From assembly GCA_033722375.1 (NCBI GenBank), contig JAWVZB010000148.1, positions 1 through 6,010 of the forward strand: a stretch of DNA of 6,010 bases, given 5' to 3'. Below, one piece after another: positions 5,523 through 6,010 of the stretch (positions within the stretch are counted from its first letter, which is position 1; each line of letters opens with the position of its first letter). The notes below the pieces were generated by a model. That model saw nothing but the letters and a program-made list of their open reading frames with translations, searched no databases and was not told the origin of the DNA. The DNA is from JAWVZB01 sp033722375 (GTDB taxonomy: Bacteria; Actinomycetota; Nitriliruptoria; Nitriliruptorales; Nitriliruptoraceae). A program made the translations under genes and the position numbers.

Positions 5523-5599
5523 GATCGGCAAGCCCCAGGGGACACCCCGCCTGGATCGGCAAGCCCATCGGGACATATCTGTCCCCAACTCCTTGCCGA
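5523..5599. repeat. Direct repeat with nested symmetric palindrome (REP-like)
   Basis: GATCGGCAAGCCC, three variable bases, then GGGACA occurs at 5523-5544 and again at 5554-5575, a period of 31. The second copy is also the left half of a symmetric palindrome centred between 5577 and 5578: TCGGCAAG (5556-5563) pairs with CTTGCCGA (5592-5599), and GGGACA (5570-5575) pairs with TGTCCC (5580-5585) around a TATC loop. The two stems are separated by unpaired 6-base segments on each side. It sits between divergent genes, where a terminator is not expected. A dispersed REP-like element or a regulator site array are the main readings. Confidence 0.65.
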
Positions 5600-5602
5600 G
5601 CT

Positions 5603-5635
5603 GGCGTGCGCACACGGGACGGCGTGCGCGCACGC
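5603..5635. repeat. Pair of GC-rich palindromes on an 18-base direct repeat
   Basis: GGCGTGCGC occurs at 5603-5611 and 5621-5629. Each copy lies within a palindrome: GTGCGCAC (5606-5613) and the perfect 14-mer GCGTGCGCGCACGC (5622-5635), with centres 19 bases apart. Two similar dyads about two helical turns apart upstream of a gene suggest cooperative dimer binding, but in so GC-rich a region chance cannot be excluded. Confidence 0.5.
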
Positions 5636-5772
5636 TGCCACAACAGCGACAGGCAGCAGGGTCTGGGGCGTCGGATGTCGAACATCGGGGCGTCATCCAC
5701 AAGCGGCGCACAGACCGCCGCCGGCGGGTGCGGGGACGGGGCGTAGCGTCGCGAGGCGACCAGGAGGGCCAG

Positions 5773-6010
5773 ATGCGAACCACGGTGGTCGGCGGGGCGC
5801 TGGTGCTGCTGGTCGCGGCGGGCTGCGCCGCCGGTAACAGCACCCCGACCGCGGAGCTGTCCGAGGTGGCGGTGGCCACCGAAACCCTCACTGCCAGCCC
5901 GATGCCTTCGCCCACGGCTTCTCCGGAAGCGCCCCCCGAGGTGGATCTCACAGCCGAGGATGGCGACTACCAGCGGGTGGTCGAGGAGATCCTCCGCTTC
6001 CGCGAGTGGC
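5773..6010 (+). CDS. Putative lipoprotein, N-terminal part (runs off the right edge)
   Basis: The ATG at 5773 has a strong Shine-Dalgarno, AGGAGG at 5762-5767, with a 5-base spacer. Seventy-nine codons are visible without a stop. Residues 1-18 (MRTTVVGGALVLLVAAGC) form a short lipoprotein signal peptide; the AAGC lipobox has Ala at -3, acceptable though less usual than Leu or Val. The next 40 residues are a Thr/Ala/Pro/Ser-rich linker (TASPMPSPTASPEAPP). An acidic segment then leads into DYQRVVEEILRFREW, the beginning of a helical domain I cannot identify. It is divergent from the hydrolase operon and preceded by palindromes that could regulate it. It resembles the window's other lipoprotein only in the signal peptide and Pro-Ser linker. 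Confidence 0.82.
   Translation, partial: MRTTVVGGALVLLVAAGCAAGNSTPTAELSEVAVATETLTASPMPSPTASPEAPPEVDLTAEDGDYQRVVEEILRFREW

Larger units (their letters stand above)
5470..5772. other. Divergent intergenic region rich in repeats (303 bases)
   Basis: It lies between the hydrolase GTG (- strand) and the right-hand lipoprotein ATG (+ strand), so it must hold promoters for both. No credible protein gene is seen. From left to right it contains a -10-like box for the hydrolase (5481-5476), a direct repeat with a nested palindrome (5523-5599), two GC-rich palindromes (5606-5635), a short dyad GATGT/ACATC (5674-5686), a weak -10-like TAGCGT (5744-5749) and the lipoprotein Shine-Dalgarno (5762-5767). 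Confidence 0.7.

Noticed and set aside
5671..5686. LexA/SOS-box-like GTCGAACATC
   Set aside because: Only one half-site (CGAAC) resembles the actinobacterial SOS box; the matching GTTCG half is missing.

Overview
The window is a very GC-rich stretch (codon third positions are overwhelmingly G or C). GTG starts, TANNNT-type -10 boxes, hairpin terminators without U-tracts and short Ser-Pro-linked lipoproteins point to an actinobacterium (Actinomycetota). A deep-branching, non-model lineage is possible, but no marker here fixes the class. Nothing indicates phage, plasmid, insertion sequence or CRISPR content; this looks like ordinary chromosome.

Layout, left to right. (1) Positions 1-917 (+): the C-terminal part of a PAS-containing sensor histidine kinase whose N-terminus lies outside the window. 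(2) 918-1078: a spacer with a good sigma70-like promoter and a structured, repeat-containing leader, feeding (3) 1079-1486 (+): a 135-residue highly charged protein of unknown function. (4) Convergent to it, 1514-3400 (-): a dynamin-like large GTPase with a Gly/Ala-rich membrane-insertion segment. (5) 3401-3748: a 348-base gene-free stretch. It holds a candidate + strand structured RNA resembling the actinobacterial 6C RNA: two GC-rich stem-loops with C-run loops, the second a perfect 13-bp hairpin that can also terminate the operon arriving from the right. (6) 5469-3749 (-): a two-gene unit, an MBL-fold hydrolase of the LACTB2 type followed with a 13-base overlap by a lipoprotein carrying FG-GAP-like Asp-rich loops between Ser-Pro linkers. 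(7) 5470-5772: a 303-base divergent intergenic region unusually rich in direct and inverted repeats. (8) 5773 to the edge (+): the start of another lipoprotein.

How it fits together: the kinase is a membrane or cytosolic signalling component whose regulator is not visible. The GTPase probably remodels or guards membranes. The hydrolase and lipoprotein share a transcript, but no common pathway is evident. The most interesting parts are non-coding: the 6C-like RNA candidate at about 3526-3694 and the nested palindrome plus direct repeat at 5523-5599.
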